In this document: positions 1 through 9,766 of the stretch, piece after piece
Layout: every line of letters starts with the position of its first letter
Numbering within the stretch: the first letter of the stretch is position 1
Origin: Prosopocoilus inquinatus
Lineage: Eukaryota; Arthropoda; Insecta; Coleoptera; Lucanidae
Assembly (NCBI GenBank): GCA_036172665.1
Contig: CM069870.1
Span: 42,738,001-42,802,000 of the forward strand
Direction: 5' to 3'
Length of the DNA: 64,000 nt
The notes under the pieces: generated by a model
Database searches by the model: none
The model's input: only the letters and a program-made list of their open reading frames with translations
Told to the model about the DNA's origin: nothing
Program-made: the position numbers and the translations under genes

Positions 1-149
1 GAAATAGTTTTAAATGAAACAACACGTATTAGCGTTGTTCCTGTGATGTATCTAATCGATCCTTACTCATCTATCATGTTATTTGACCTTTGGATGGACT
101 CCAGTAACTCTGATGTGAGATACGACGTTTTCGGACGCAGCAGAAGCTG
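1..149. repeat. Reference satellite monomer (unit phase used here)
   Basis: This is the first complete unit and sets the phase used throughout. In order it holds an A/T-rich start (1-19), an imperfect dyad (18-39), a CTGTGATGTATCTAATCGAT segment carrying a ClaI site (ATCGAT), a variable middle (59-92), the conserved GGACTCCAGTAAC, a variable GTGAGATACNNNGTTNTNGG stretch (116-133) and GGACGCAGC with a variable end. The CCTTTGG variant at 87-93 (in place of CGTTTGG) marks a rare lineage seen again near 2,320, 11,341 and 57,619, and so tags copies of the same block. The choice of start is arbitrary for a tandem repeat. Confidence 0.95.
18..39. repeat. Imperfect inverted repeat conserved in each monomer
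   Basis: The arms AACAACAC and GCGTTGTT pair at seven of eight positions (one A-C mismatch) around the six-base loop GTATTA. Most other monomers have the same arms with loop GCATTA or GTATTA. The segment is among the least variable in the monomer, while flanking segments differ between subfamilies. Such a dyad could form a small hairpin or cruciform, or be a symmetric protein site. The sequence cannot tell these apart. A perfect version occurs at 41,076-41,097 and 42,715-42,736. Confidence 0.75.
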
Positions 150-298
150 GAAATAGTTTTAAACGAAACAACACGCATTAGCGTTGTTCCTGTGATGTAT
201 TTAATCGATCCTTACTCATCTATCATGTCATTTGGCGTTTCGATGGACTCCAGTAACTTTGATGTGAGATACGAAGTTCTCGGACGCAGCTGAAGCTG
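150..298. repeat. Representative monomer, GGCGTTTCG / AACTTTGATG subfamily
   Basis: Linked variants define this type: ACTCATCTATC, GGCGTTTCG in place of GACGTTTGG, AACTTTGATG, ACGAAGTTCTCGG and GCAGCTGAAGC, which creates a PvuII site (CAGCTG) and a small AGCT-GA-AGCT symmetry. It recurs throughout the window, commonly followed by a unit starting TTTTAAATG. The TTTCG form carries the CENP-B-box-like string described in the findings. Confidence 0.85.
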
Positions 299-447
299 GA
301 AATAGTTTTAAACGAAACAACACGCATTAGCGTTGTTCCTGTGATGTATCTAATCGATCCTTACTTATCTATCATGTTATTTGACGTTTGGATGGACTCC
401 AGTAACCCTGACGTGAGATGCGAAGTTCTCGGACGCAGCAGAACCTG
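299..447. repeat. Representative monomer, AACCCTGACG subfamily
   Basis: Diagnostic variants are ACTTATCTATC, GACGTTTGG, AACCCTGACGTGAG and GAAGTTCTCGG, ending in CAGAACC or CAGAAGC. One sub-branch has GATGGGCTCC (for example near 15,971, 18,653, 30,723 and 39,066) and another has GATAAGAAG (for example near 4,293, 7,388, 10,483 and 15,548). The type is frequent in all regions. Confidence 0.85.
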
Positions 448-745
448 GAAATAGTTTTAAACGAAACAACACGCTTTAGCGTTGTTCCTGTGATGTATCT
501 AATAGATCCTTACTCATCTATCATGTTATTTGGCGTTTCGATGGACTCCAGTAACTTTGATGTGAGATACGATGTTCTCGGACGCAGCTGAAGCTGGAAA
601 TAGTTTTAAATGAAACAACACGTATTAGCGTTGTTACTGTGATGTATCTAATCGATCCTTACTCATCTATCATGTTATTTGACGTTTGGATGGACTCCAG
701 TAACTCTGATGTGAGACACGAAATTTTCGGACGCAGCAGAAGCTG

Positions 746-894
746 GAAATAGTTTTAAACGAAACAACACGCATCGGCGTTGTTCCTGTGATGTATCTAA
801 TCGATCCTCAATTATCTATCATGTTATTTGACGTTTGGATGGACTCCAGTAACCCTGACGTGAGATACGAAGTTCTCGGACGCAGCAGAAGCTG
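746..894. repeat. Representative monomer, CCTCAATTATC subfamily
   Basis: This unit has CCTCAATTATC where most have CCTTACTNATC, normally follows a GTTACTGTG / GACACGAAATTTT unit, and is followed by an AACCCTGACG unit. The same three-monomer order recurs near 3.0, 12.0, 44.4, 49.9 and 58.3 kb, so it marks a conserved higher-order block. Confidence 0.8.
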
Positions 895-1043
895 GAAATA
901 GTTTTAAACGAAACAACACGCATTAGCGTTGTTCCTGTGATGTATCTAATCGATCCTTACTTATCTATCATGTTATTTGACGTTTGGATGGACTTCAGTA
1001 ACCCTGACGTGAGATACGAAGTTCTCGGACGCAGCAGAAGCTG

Positions 1044-1192
1044 GAAATAGTTTTAAACGAAACAACACGTATTAGCGTTGTTCCTGTGATGTATCTAATC
1101 GATCCTTACTCATCTATCATGTTATTTGACGTTTGGATGGACTCCAGTAACTCTGATGTGAGATACAAAATTTTTGGACGCAGCAGAAGCTG
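1044..1192. repeat. Representative monomer, AACTCTGATG / ACAAA-TTTTTGG subfamily
   Basis: Diagnostic variants are ACTCATCTATC, GACGTTTGG, AACTCTGATG and GATACAAAATTTTTGG (usually GATACAAAGTTTTTGG elsewhere). The following unit usually begins with TTTTGAACG. Across the window this type is repeatedly followed by the ACTTAGCTACTATG type, so the two behave as a fixed pair. Confidence 0.8.
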
Positions 1193-1341
1193 GAAATAGT
1201 TTTGAACGAAACAACACGTATTAGCGTTGTTCCTGTGATGTATCTAATCGATCCTTACTTAGCTACTATGTTATTTGACGTTTCGATGGACTCCAGTAAC
1301 TCTAATGTGAGATACGAAATTTTCGGACGCAGCAGAAGCTG
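1193..1341. repeat. Representative monomer, ACTTAGCTACTATG subfamily
   Basis: It starts with TTTTGAACG and carries ACTTAGCTACTATG, GACGTTTCG, AACTCTAATG and ACGAAATTTTCGG. It follows an ACAAA-TTTTTGG unit and precedes a GCATTAG unit in most higher-order copies (for example near 17.4, 18.5, 20.3, 23.8, 32.3, 36.4, 46.1 and 51.6 kb). Confidence 0.8.
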
Positions 1342-2235
1342 GAAATAGTTTTAAACGAAACAACACGCATTAGCGTTCTTCCTGTGATGTATCTAATCGA
1401 TCCTTACTCATCTATCATGTTATTTGGCGTTTCGATGGACTCCAGTGACTTTGATGTGAGATACGAAGTTCTCGGACGCAGCTGAAGCTGGAAATAGTTT
1501 TAAATGAAACAACTCGTATTAGCGTTGTTCCTGTGATGTATCTAAACGATCCTTACTTATCTAACATGTTATTTGACGTTTGGATGGACTCCAGTAAGTA
1601 TGATGTGAGACACAAAGTTTTTGGACGCAGCAGGAGCTGGAAATAGTTTCAAACGAAACAACACGCATCAGCGTTGTTCCTGTGATGTATCTAAACGATC
1701 CTTACTCATATATCATGTTATTTGGCGTTTCGATGGACTCCAGTAGCTCTGATGTGAGATACGACGTTTTCGGACGCAGCAGAAGCTGGAAATAGTTTTA
1801 AACGAAACAACACGCATCAGCGTTGTTCCTGTGATGTATCTAAACGATCCTTACTCATCTATCATGTTATTTGGCGTTTCGATGGACTCCAGTAACATTG
1901 ATGTGAGATACGAAGTTCTCGGACGCAGCTGAAGCTGGAAATAGTTTTAAACGAAACAACACGCATTAGCGTTGTTCCTGTGAAGTATCTAATCGATCCT
2001 TACTTATCTATCATGTTATTTGACGTTTGGATGGACTCCAGTAACCCTGACGTGAGATACGAAGTTCTCGGACGCAGCAGAACCTGGAAATAGTTTTAAA
2101 CGAAACAACACGCTTTAGCGTTGTTCCTGTGATGTATCTAATCGATCCTTACTCATCTATCATGTTATTTGGCGTTTCGATGGACTCCAGTAACTTTGAT
2201 GTGAGATACGAAGTTCTCGGACGCAGCTGAAGCTG
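1260..2235. repeat. Remainder of the first 15-monomer unit
   Basis: These roughly six and a half monomers complete the 2,235-bp interval between the two matching segments. They include the ACTTAGCTACTATG, CAACTCG and CTGTGAAGTATC variants. From about 1,490 onward the order of monomers matches about 56,790 onward, 55.3 kb away. Nothing other than satellite is present. Confidence 0.85.
1491..1639. repeat. Representative monomer, ACTTATCTAACATG subfamily
   Basis: It starts with TTTTAAATG and carries TCTAAACGATCC (which removes the ClaI site), ACTTATCTAACATG, an AAGTNTGATG segment and a GCAGGAGC end. This copy has the extra private variant CAACTCG, which is otherwise seen at 56,814 in the matching position of the right-hand block. 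Confidence 0.8.
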
Positions 2236-3494
2236 GAAATAGTTTTAAATGAAACAACACGTATTAGCGTTGTTCCTGTGATGTATCTAATCGATCCTTA
2301 CTCATCTATCATGTTATTTGACCTTTGGATGGACTCCAGTAACTCTGATGTGAGATACGACGTTTTCGGACGCAGCAGAAGCTGGAAATAGTTTTAAACG
2401 AAACAACACGCATTAGCGTTGTTCCTGTGATGTATTTAATCGATCCTTACTCATCTATCATGTCATTTGGCGTTTCGATGGACTCCAGTAACTTTGATGT
2501 GAGATACGAAGTTCTCGGACGCAGCTGAAGCTGGAAATAGTTTTAAACGAAACAACACGCATTAGCGTTGTTCCTGTGATGTATCTAATCGATCCTTACT
2601 TATCTATCATGTTATTTGACGTTTGGATGGACTCCAGTAACCCTGACGTGAGATGCGAAGTTCTCGGACGCAGCAGAACCTGGAAATAGTTTTAAACGAA
2701 ACAACACGCTTTAGCGTTGTTCCTGTGATGTATCTAATAGATCCTTACTCATCTATCATGTTATTTGGCGTTTCGATGGACTCCAGTAACTTTGATGTGA
2801 GATACGATGTTCTCGGACGCAGCTGAAGCTGGAAATAGTTTTAAATGAAACAACACGTATTAGCGTTGTTACTGTGATGTATCTAATCGATCCTTACTCA
2901 TCTATCATGTTATTTGACGTTTGGATGGACTCCAGTAACTCTGATGTGAGACACGAAATTTTCGGACGCAGCAGAAGCTGGAAATAGTTTTAAACGAAAC
3001 AACACGCATTGGCGTTGTTCCTGTGATGTATCTAATCGATCCTCAATTATCTATCATGTTATTTGACGTTTGGATGGACTCCAGTAACCCTGACGTGAGA
3101 TACGAAGTTCTCGGACGCAGCAGAAGCTGGAAATAGTTTTAAACGAAACAACACGCATTAGCGTTGTTCGTGTGATGTATCTAATCGATCCTTACTTATC
3201 TATCATGTTATTTGACGTTTGGATGGACTTCAGTAACCCTGACGTGAGATACGAAGTTCTCGGACGCAGCAGAAGCTGGAAATAGTTTTAAACGAAACAA
3301 CACGTATTAGCGTTGTTCCTGTGATGTATCTAATCGATCCTTACTCATCTATCATGTTATTTGACGTTTGGATGGACTCCAGTAACTCTGATGTGAGATA
3401 CAAAATTTTTGGACGCAGCAGAAGCTGGAAATAGTTTTGAACGAAACAACACGTATTAGCGTTGTTCCTGTGATGTATCTAATCGATCCTTACT
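2236..3494. repeat. 15-monomer (2,235 bp) higher-order repeat, copy 2 segment
   Basis: This is the second copy of bases 1-1,259. It includes the rare GACCTTTGG variant (2,320), the GTTACTGTG unit and the CCTCAATTATC unit in the same order. The same block is present a third time at 10,959-12,281 and again at 57,237-58,560, where I checked rare variants and found them at constant offsets. Confidence 0.88.
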
Positions 3495-3725
3495 CATCTA
3501 TCATGTTATTTGACGTTTGGATTTACTCCAGTAACTCTGATGTGAGATACAAAGTTTTTGGACGCAGCAGAAGCTGGAAATAGTTTTGAACGAAACAACA
3601 CGTATTAGCGTTGTTATTGTGATGTATCTAATCGATCCTTACTTATCTATCATGTTATTTGACGTTTGGATGGACTCCAGTACGTCTGATGTGAGATACA
3701 AAATTTTTGGACGCAGCAGGAGCTG

Positions 3726-3874
3726 GAAATAGTTTTAAATGAAACAACACGTATTAGCGTTGTTCCTGTGCTGTATCTAATCGATCCTTACTCATATATC
3801 ATGTTATTTGGCGTTTCGATGGACTCCAGTAGCTCTGATGTGAGATACGACGTTTTCGGACACAGCAGAAGCTG
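3726..3874. repeat. Representative monomer, CTGTGCTGTATC / ACTCATATATC subfamily
   Basis: It carries CTGTGCTGTATC, ACTCATATATC, GGCGTTTCG, AGCTCTGATG and ACGACGTTTTCGG. In nearly every occurrence it follows a unit ending GCAGGAGC, so the two travel as a dimer. A later variant replaces AGCTCTGATG with AACTTTGATG (from about 26.6 kb onward). Confidence 0.8.
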
Positions 3875-4619
3875 GAAATAGTTTTAAACCAAACAACACG
3901 TATTAGCGTTGTTCCTGTGATGTACCTAATCGATCCTTACTCATCTATCATGTTATTTGACGTTTCGATGGACTCCAGTAACTCTAATGTGAGATACGAA
4001 ATTTTCGGACGCAGCGGAAGCTGAAAATAGTTTTAAACGAAACAACACGCATTAGCGTTGTTCCTGTGATGTATCTAATCGATCCTTACTCATCTATCAT
4101 GTTATTTGACGTTTCGATGGACTCCAGTAACTCTAATGTGAGAAACGAAATTTTCGGACGCAGCAGAAGCTGGAAATAGTTTTAAACGAAACAACACGCA
4201 TTAGCGTTGTTCCTGTGATGTATCTAATCGATCCTTACTTATCTATCATGTTATTTGACGTTTGGATGGACTCCAGTAACCCTGACGTGAGATAAGAAGT
4301 TCTCGGACGCAGCAGAACCTGGAAATAGTTTTAAACGAAACAACACGCATTAGCGTTGTTCCTGTGATGTATCTAATCGATCCTTACTCATCTATCCTGT
4401 TATTTGACGTTTGGATGGACTCCAGTAACTCTGATGTGAGATAAAAAGTTTTTGGACGCAGCAGAAGCTGGAAATAGTTTTGAACGAAACAACACGTATT
4501 GGCGTTGTTCCTGTGATGTATCTAATCGATCCTTACTTAGCTACTATGTTATTTGACGTTTCGATGGACTCCAGTAACTCTAATGTGAGATACGAAATTT
4601 TCGGACGCAGCAGAAGCTG

Positions 4620-4755
4620 GAAATAGTTTTAAACGAAACAACACGCATTGGCGTTGTTCCTGTGATCCTTACTCATCTATCATGTTATTTGACGTTTGGA
4701 TGGACTCCAGTAACTCTGATGTGAGACACGAAATTTTCGGACGCAGCAGAAGCTG
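4620..4755. repeat. 136-bp monomer with 13-bp deletion (copy 1)
   Basis: CTGTGAT joins straight to CCTTACTC, so GTATCTAATCGAT is missing. The lost segment and its left flank both end in GAT, consistent with a slip between short direct repeats. The ClaI site is lost. The same deletion is at 7,715-7,850, 3,095 bp away, so it arose once and was copied. Confidence 0.9.
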
Positions 4756-6543
4756 GAAATAGTTTTAAACGAAACAACACGCATTGGCGTTGTTCCTGTG
4801 ATGTATCTAATCGATCCTCAATTATCTATCATGTTATTTGACGTTTGGATGGACTCCAGTAACCCTGACGTGAGATACGAAGTTCTCGGACGCAGCAGAA
4901 GCTGGAAATAGTTTTAAACGAAACAACACGCATTAGCGTTGTTCCTGTGATGTATCTAATCGATCCTTACTTATCTATCATGTTATTTGACGTTTGGATG
5001 GACTTCAGTAACCCTGACGTGAGATACGAAGTTCTCGGACGCAGCAGAAGCTGGAAATAGTTTTAAACGAAACAACACGTATTAGCGTTGTTCCTGTGAT
5101 GTATCTAATCGATCCTTACTCATCTATCATGTTATTTGACGTTTGGATTTACTCCAGTAACTCTGATGTGAGATACAAAGTTTTTGGACGCAGCAGAAGC
5201 TGGAAATAGTTTTGAACGAAACAACACGTATTAGCGTTGTTATTGTGATGTATCTAATCGATCCTTACTTATCTATCATGTTATTTGACGTTTGGATGGA
5301 CTCCAGTACGTCTGATGTGAGATACAATGTTTTTGGACGCAGCAGGAGCTGGAAATAGTTTTAAATGAAACAACACGTATTAGCGTTGTTCCTGTGCTGT
5401 ATCTAAACGATCCTTACTCATATATCATGTTATTTGGCGTTTCGATGGACTCCAGTAGCTCTGATGTGAGATACGACGTTTTCGGACACAGCAGAAGCTG
5501 GAAATAGTTTAAAACCAAACAACACGTATTAGCGTTGTTCCTGTGATGTACCTAATCGATCCTTACTCATCTATCATGTTATTTGACGTTTCGATGGACT
5601 CCAGTAACTCTAGTGTGAGATACGAAATTTTCGGACGCAGCGGAAGCTGGAAATAGTTTTAAACGAAACAACACGCATTAGCGTTGTTTCTGTGATGTAT
5701 CTAATCGATCCTTACTCATCTATCATGTTATTTGACGTTTCGATGGACTCCAGTAACTCTAATGTGAGAAACGAAATTTTCGGACGCAGCAGAAGCTGGA
5801 AATAGTTTTAAACGAAACAACACGCATTAGCGTTGTTCCTGTGATGTATCTAATCGATCCTTACTTATCTATCATGTTATTTGACGTTTGGATGGACTCC
5901 AGTAACCCTGACGTGAGATAAGAAGTTCTCGGACGCAGCAGAACCTGGAAATAGTTTTAAACGAAACAACACGCATTAGCGTTGTTCCTGTGATGTATCT
6001 AATCGATCCTTACTCATCTATCATGTTATTTGACGTTTGGATTTACTCCAGTAACTCTGATGTGAGATACAAAGTTTTTGGACGCAGCAGAAGCTGGAAA
6101 TAGTTTTGAACGAAACAACACGTATTAGCGTTGTTATTGTGATGTATCTAATCGATCCTTACTTATCTATCATGTTATTTGACGTTTGGATGGACTCCAG
6201 TACGTCTGATGTGAGATACAAAGTTTTTGGACGCAGCAGGAGCTGGAAATAGTTTTAAATGAAACAACACGTATTAGCGTTGTTCCTGTGCTGTATCTAA
6301 TCGATCCTTACTCATATATCATGTTATTTGGCGTTTCGATGGACTCCAGTAGCTCTGATGTGAGATACGACGTTTTCGGACACAGCAGAAGCTGGAAATA
6401 GTTTTAAACCAAACAACACGTATTAGCGTTGTTCCTGTGATGTACCTAATCGATCCTTACTCATCTACCATGTTATTTGACGTTTCGATGGACTCCAGTA
6501 ATTCTAATGTGAGATACGAAATTTTCGGACGCAGCGGAAGCTG

Positions 6544-6671
6544 GAAAGTTTTAAACGAAACAACACGCATTAGCGTTGTTCCTGTGATGTATCTAATCGA
6601 TCGTCAATTATCTATCATGTTATCAGTAACTCTGATGTGAGATACAAAGTTTTTGGACGCAGCAGAAGCTG
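6544..6671. repeat. 128-bp monomer at a duplication breakpoint (copy 1)
   Basis: The unit opens GAAAGTTTT instead of GAAATAGTTTT (2 bp lost) and jumps from GTTAT to CAGTAAC (19 bp lost). Its left half is of the CAATTATC type and its right half of the AACTCTGATG / ACAAAG type, so it is a hybrid. Together the losses total 21 bp and open a fortuitous 67-codon frame over 6,437-6,640. Confidence 0.9.
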
Positions 6672-9600
6672 GAAATAGTTTTGAACGAAACAACACGTAT
6701 TAGCGTTGTTATTGTGATGTATCTAATCGATCCTTACTTATCTATCATGTTATTTGACGTTTGGATGGACTCCAGTACGTCTGATGTGAGATACAAAGTT
6801 TTTGGACGCAGCAGGAGCTGGAAATAGTTTTAAATGAAACAACACGTATTAGCGTTGTTCCTGTGCTGTATCTAATCGATCCTTACTCATATATCATGTT
6901 ATTTGGCGTTTCGATGGACTCCAGTAGCTCTGATGTGAGATACGACGTTTTCGGACACAGCAGAAGCTGGAAATAGTTTTAAACCAAACAACACGTATTA
7001 GCGTTGTTCCTGTGATGTACCTAATCGATCCTTACTCATCTATCATGTTATTTGACGTTTCGATGGACTCCAGTAACTCTAATGTGAGATACGAAATTTT
7101 CGGACGCAGCGGAAGCTGAAAATAGTTTTAAACGAAACAACACGCATTAGCGTTGTTCCTGTGATGTATCTAATCGATCCTTACTCATCTATCATGTTAT
7201 TTGACGTTTCGATGGACTCCAGTAACTCTAATGTGAGAAACGAAATTTTCGGACGCAGCAGAAGCTGGAAATAGTTTTAAACGAAACAACACGCATTAGC
7301 GTTGTTCCTGTGATGTATCTAATCGATCCTTACTTATCTATCATGTTATTTGACGTTTGGATGGACTCCAGTAACCCTGACGTGAGATAAGAAGTTCTCG
7401 GACGCAGCAGAACCTGGAAATAGTTTTAAACGAAACAACACGCATTAGCGTTGTTCCTGTGATGTATCTAATCGATCCTTACTCATCTATCCTGTTATTT
7501 GACGTTTGGATGGACTCCAGTAACTCTGATGTGAGATAAAAAGTTTTTGGACGCAGCAGAAGCTGGAAATAGTTTTGAACGAAACAACACGTATTGGCGT
7601 TGTTCCTGTGATGTATCTAATCGATCCTTACTTAGCTACTATGTTATTTGACGTTTCGATGGACTCCAGTAACTCTAATGTGAGATACGAAATTTTCGGA
7701 CGCAGCAGAAGCTGGAAATAGTTTTAAACGAAACAACACGCATTGGCGTTGTTCCTGTGATCCTTACTCATCTATCATGTTATTTGACGTTTGGATGGAC
7801 TCCAGTAACTCTGATGTGAGACACGAAATTTTCGGACGCAGCAGAAGCTGGAAATAGTTTTAAACGAAACAACACGCATTGGCGTTGTTCCTGTGATGTA
7901 TCTAATCGATCCTCAATTATCTATCATGTTATTTGACGTTTGGATGGACTCCAGTAACCCTGACGTGAGATACGAAGTTCTCGGACGCAGCAGAAGCTGG
8001 AAATAGTTTTAAACGAAACAACACGCATTAGCGTTGTTCCTGTGATGTATCTAATCGATCCTTACTTATCTATCATGTTATTTGACGTTTGGATGGACTT
8101 CAGTAACCCTGACGTGAGATACGAAGTTCTCGGACGCAGCAGAAGCTGGAAATAGTTTTAAACGAAACAACACGTATTAGCGTTGTTCCTGTGATGTATC
8201 TAATCGATCCTTACTCATCTATCATGTTATTTGACGTTTGGATTTACTCCAGTAACTCTGATGTGAGATACAAAGTTTTTGGACGCAGCAGAAGCTGGAA
8301 ATAGTTTTGAACGAAACAACACGTATTAGCGTTGTTATTGTGATGTATCTAATCGATCCTTACTTATCTATCATGTTATTTGACGTTTGGATGGACTCCA
8401 GTACGTCTGATGTGAGATACAATGTTTTTGGACGCAGCAGGAGCTGGAAATAGTTTTAAATGAAACAACACGTATTAGCGTTGTTCCTGTGCTGTATCTA
8501 AACGATCCTTACTCATATATCATGTTATTTGGCGTTTCGATGGACTCCAGTAGCTCTGATGTGAGATACGACGTTTTCGGACACAGCAGAAGCTGGAAAT
8601 AGTTTAAAACCAAACAACACGTATTAGCGTTGTTCCTGTGATGTACCTAATCGATCCTTACTCATCTATCATGTTATTTGACGTTTCGATGGACTCCAGT
8701 AACTCTAGTGTGAGATACGAAATTTTCGGACGCAGCGGAAGCTGGAAATAGTTTTAAACGAAACAACACGCATTAGCGTTGTTTCTGTGATGTATCTAAT
8801 CGATCCTTACTCATCTATCATGTTATTTGACGTTTCGATGGACTCCAGTAACTCTAATGTGAGAAACGAAATTTTCGGACGCAGCAGAAGCTGGAAATAG
8901 TTTTAAACGAAACAACACGCATTAGCGTTGTTCCTGTGATGTATCTAATCGATCCTTACTTATCTATCATGTTATTTGACGTTTGGATGGACTCCAGTAA
9001 CCCTGACGTGAGATAAGAAGTTCTCGGACGCAGCAGAACCTGGAAATAGTTTTAAACGAAACAACACGCATTAGCGTTGTTCCTGTGATGTATCTAATCG
9101 ATCCTTACTCATCTATCATGTTATTTGACGTTTGGATTTACTCCAGTAACTCTGATGTGAGATACAAAGTTTTTGGACGCAGCAGAAGCTGGAAATAGTT
9201 TTGAACGAAACAACACGTATTAGCGTTGTTATTGTGATGTATCTAATCGATCCTTACTTATCTATCATGTTATTTGACGTTTGGATGGACTCCAGTACGT
9301 CTGATGTGAGATACAAAGTTTTTGGACGCAGCAGGAGCTGGAAATAGTTTTAAATGAAACAACACGTATTAGCGTTGTTCCTGTGCTGTATCTAATCGAT
9401 CCTTACTCATATATCATGTTATTTGGCGTTTCGATGGACTCCAGTAGCTCTGATGTGAGATACGACGTTTTCGGACACAGCAGAAGCTGGAAATAGTTTT
9501 AAACCAAACAACACGTATTAGCGTTGTTCCTGTGATGTACCTAATCGATCCTTACTCATCTACCATGTTATTTGACGTTTCGATGGACTCCAGTAATTCT

Positions 9601-9718
9601 AATGTGAGATACGAAATTTTCGGACGCAGCGGAAGCTGGAAAGTTTTAAACGAAACAACACGCATTAGCGTTGTTCCTGTGATGTATCTAATCGATCGTC
9701 AATTATCTATCATGTTAT
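6624..9718. repeat. 3,095-bp higher-order repeat, copy 2
   Basis: This follows copy 1 directly. The junction at 6,623/6,624 lies inside a 128-bp monomer, where GTTAT jumps to CAGTAAC and skips 19 bp of the normal unit. Differences from copy 1 are few, for example GATACAAAATTTTTGG in copy 1 against GATACAAAGTTTTTGG here. Confidence 0.9.
7715..7850. repeat. 136-bp monomer with 13-bp deletion (copy 2)
   Basis: This is identical in structure to 4,620-4,755 and is carried there by the 3,095-bp higher-order duplication. Confidence 0.9.
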
Positions 9719-9766
9719 CAGTAACTCTGATGTGAGATACAAAGTTTTTGGACGCAGCAGAAGCTG
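9639..9766. repeat. 128-bp monomer at a duplication breakpoint (copy 2)
   Basis: It has the same 2-bp and 19-bp losses as 6,544-6,671, exactly 3,095 bp later. It marks the junction between copies 2 and 3 of the 3,095-bp unit. Confidence 0.9.

Larger units (their letters stand above)
1..1259. repeat. 15-monomer (2,235 bp) higher-order repeat, copy 1 segment
   Basis: Bases 1-1,259 match 2,236-3,494 at a constant offset of 2,235 bp, exactly 15 monomers. By eye I noticed very few single-base differences, for example in the GCATCGGCG / GCATTGGCG and GTTCCTG / GTTCGTG segments. The match ends where one copy continues ACTTAGCTACTATG and the other ACTCATCTATC. The repeat may begin before the window. 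Confidence 0.88.
3529..6623. repeat. 3,095-bp higher-order repeat, copy 1
   Basis: Three landmarks (a 13-bp deletion, a 128-bp short monomer and the GATAAGAAG variant) recur exactly 3,095 bp later. The unit is 21 monomers (3,129 bp) minus 34 bp, which is the sum of deletions of 13, 2 and 19 bp inside it. It is internally repetitive: the rare GGATTTACTCC variant lies just before it at 3,519 and inside it at 5,145 and 6,039, showing an earlier 6- and 11-monomer expansion. Confidence 0.9.

Noticed and set aside
30..105. tRNA-like internal promoter (TAGCGTTGTTCC as A box, GTTTCGATGG as B box) suggesting a SINE origin
   Set aside because: Several required bases of both boxes are missing, there is no T-run terminator or A-rich tail at the unit edge, and many monomers lack TTCG altogether.
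1..149. Naming the satellite family or species
   Set aside because: I do not recognise the monomer with confidence. Length and base composition fit many animals and plants, so any name would be a guess. A search of satellite databases with the consensus would settle it.
150..298. AGCT-GA-AGCT symmetry in the GCAGCTGAAGC units as a functional site
   Set aside because: It arises from a small change between subfamilies and is absent from most monomers, so there is no sign that it is maintained.
6437..6640. 67-codon open frame, repeated identically at 9,532-9,735
   Set aside because: It is satellite sequence kept open only by the 2-bp and 19-bp losses of the 128-bp monomer. The second copy comes with the 3,095-bp duplication. 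No domain, start context or composition differs from surrounding monomers.
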